Source: Steinernema hermaphroditum (lineage: Eukaryota; Nematoda; Chromadorea; Rhabditida; Steinernematidae). From it: a stretch of DNA of 64,000 bases. Within the stretch, counting starts at the first letter, position 1; each line of letters starts with the position of its first letter. Positions 62,816 through 64,000 of this stretch are shown one piece after another. A program made the position numbers and the translations under genes. The stretch spans positions 9,114,001 to 9,178,000 of the forward strand of contig CM059622.1 in NCBI GenBank assembly GCA_030435675.1, in the 5' to 3' direction. A model generated the notes under the pieces. The model had not been told where the DNA came from, made no database searches, and saw only the letters and a program-made list of their open reading frames with translations.

Positions 62816-64000
62816 GCCGTGTTTTCACTGTTATTTACTGTTATTATGTGTTTCACGGCTACTCTGTTGCAGTGAATCGAAGCGCGTCCCTTACAGAGGT
62901 CGAAAAGGACAAATTTAAGACAGCTAGAATGCTCCAGCTCCACTTTGGAGCAGAGATGGGAATTGAGCCGGAGCCGAGCCGGAGCCGGCTCGGACCACCC
63001 GGTCGAAATTTTCGGTCGAAATTTTCCCTAGTATATATTGTCGGCTTGGCTCGGCTCGAGCAGACCCGAGCCGAGCCGGAGCCGGCTCGGATTGCGAAAT
63101 CCGGCTCGCGGCTCGGCTCGGATTGAGAAATGGGCTCGAGTTCCCATCACTGCTTTGGACTTATGTCCACGTGGAAACGTACAGGGCACATGGATACACC
63201 TTCTTTACCAACGGCCTCCAAAATACGCACATCACCGTTTCGGTGTCGCGGATTACATAGCTGTACAAAAGAGATCATTTAATTGCTTGTGGGCATAACT
63301 TCCCCTTTAACAGTTAAGACCCGACCTGCATTCCTAACCGGGTCCCAGAACGATCTGGAAGATGGGATTTTCAGCTTTTTCCAGTGAGTTGTAGAGCGTT
63401 GCTTCCTATGTTGTAGAGCGCACGAAGTAATCCTATATATGTTTTATCCCGTGAAAAGAAAAGAGTAGCTTTCAAGATATTTCAGCATATTTCAAAAATT
63501 CTATGAAAAACGTACCCATTTCCATCGTAAATTCCATGTTGCATGGAATACCCTAAAATATCTTGAAATATGCACCGTTTTTCGTGGGGTAAAACATAAG
63601 TAGGGTTATTTCGTACACTCTAAAACGTAGTTGTGATGGAGAAAGCTGAAACTCCTATCTTCAACATCGTTCTGGGACCCGGTCCAGAATGCAGGTCAGG
63701 TTCGGGTACAAAGTGTTGAAGGTGAAGTTCTACCCATAACCCCTTAACTGGTCTCATTTGTATGCCTATGTAATCTCCGACGCCGAAAACAGTGCTGTGT
63801 ATGATTTGGAAGTTGCTGGTGAAAAGGGTGTATCAATGTGCCCTGTATCTTTCCACGTGGACATGTATCTAGAATGGAGCTTTTTTGGAAGCGAGAATTT
63901 TGTCCTTTTTGGCTTCTCTAGAGCACGCTCCTCGACTCATTGCAGCACAATAGCCCTAAAGCACATGATGAAACACAAATAGCAGTTAAAACATGGCGTA
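62816..64000. mobile_element. Large foldback element (truncated by window end)
   Basis: A left arm (62816 to about 63430) and right arm (about 63590-64000) are imperfect inverted copies across their whole lengths, around an AT-rich centre near 63500. Matching blocks include GTGTTTTCACTGTTATTT with CATGTTTTAACTGCTATTT, ATGTCCACGTGGAAA in both, TACAGGGCACAT in both, GATTACATAG in both, CGACCTGCATTC with TGACCTGCATTC, and GGGTCCCAGAACGAT in both. Divergence looks like 20-30 percent. The right arm reaches the end of the window still matching, so the full element is longer. No intact protein is readable. Confidence 0.8.
62951..63152. mobile_element. hAT-type MITE filled with GAGCCG repeats
   Basis: 202 bp with terminal inverted repeats CAGAGATGGGAATTGAGCC and, reversed from the other end, CAGTGATGGGAACTCGAGCC. 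CAG.G.TGGG is the typical hAT end. The flanks are CTTTGGAG (62943-62950) and CTTTGGAC (63153-63160), an 8-bp target duplication with one mismatch, the length hAT transposases make. The interior is built of GAGCCG/CGGCTC units. It interrupts the left arm of the foldback; the right arm lacks it. Confidence 0.85.

Overview
The window looks like a chromosome piece from a free-living-type or parasitic nematode outside the familiar Caenorhabditis species. Introns are mostly 38-60 nt with GTRAG donors and TTTCAG-type acceptors. Several start codons sit a few bases after a TTTCAG that has no matching upstream donor, which is how spliced-leader trans-splice acceptors appear. The proteins are clear metazoan orthologues, often closest to nematode versions as I remember them.

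Layout. 2.7-7.4 kb (minus): an FN3-MAM membrane protein with two transposon-like inserts in its introns. 8.6-9.5 kb (minus): proteasome alpha4 (pas-4). 10.1-11.1 kb (plus): an RNF146-like RING-WWE ubiquitin ligase. 11.2-12.2 kb (minus): a PHOX2/CEH-17 homeobox gene. 13.2-14.2 kb (plus): a PGAP2/FRAG1 protein. 14.8-17.1 kb (plus): KATNIP. 17.3-18.8 kb (minus): CSRNP. 19.8-21.1 kb (plus): U2AF35 (uaf-2). 21-24 kb: repeats, including a TA-flanked MITE. 24.3-25.5 kb (plus): cytosolic 5'-nucleotidase III. 26.4-27.6 kb (plus): a tandem-repeat galectin. 28.1-29.6 kb (plus): a C1orf43-like membrane protein. 30.0-31.7 kb (plus): an EGF transmembrane protein with PPxY motifs. 32.2-33.3 kb (plus): proteasome beta5 (pbs-5). 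33.4-35.5 kb (minus): a FOG-like zinc-finger protein. 36.2-41.7 kb (minus): IQGAP (pes-7). 43.7-51.8 kb (plus): RME-8/DNAJC13. 52.2-54.2 kb (minus): a secreted lipocalin-like protein. 55.0-56.9 kb (minus): NHR-23/ROR.

58-64 kb is a transposon graveyard. It holds a decayed non-LTR retrotransposon split by a roughly 600-bp retroposon, a second retroposon of the same family, a large foldback repeat running off the end of the window, and a hAT-type MITE inside one foldback arm.

The genes do not form one pathway. They mix housekeeping functions (proteasome, splicing, endosome) with developmental regulators (CEH-17, NHR-23, FOG-like, CSRNP). Six of the orthologues lie on C. elegans chromosome I as I recall, so the window probably keeps ancestral linkage.

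The most unusual signals are: two retroposon copies with 13-bp target duplications whose 3' hairpin (GUAA loop) shows paired compensatory changes; a short motif, TACCGTA, present at about five times chance frequency in a patchy pattern; a dense GATA-site cluster around the FOG-like gene; and nested MITEs with recognisable target duplications. Exon coordinates were worked out by eye from splice signals, so gene spans are firmer than individual exon edges.
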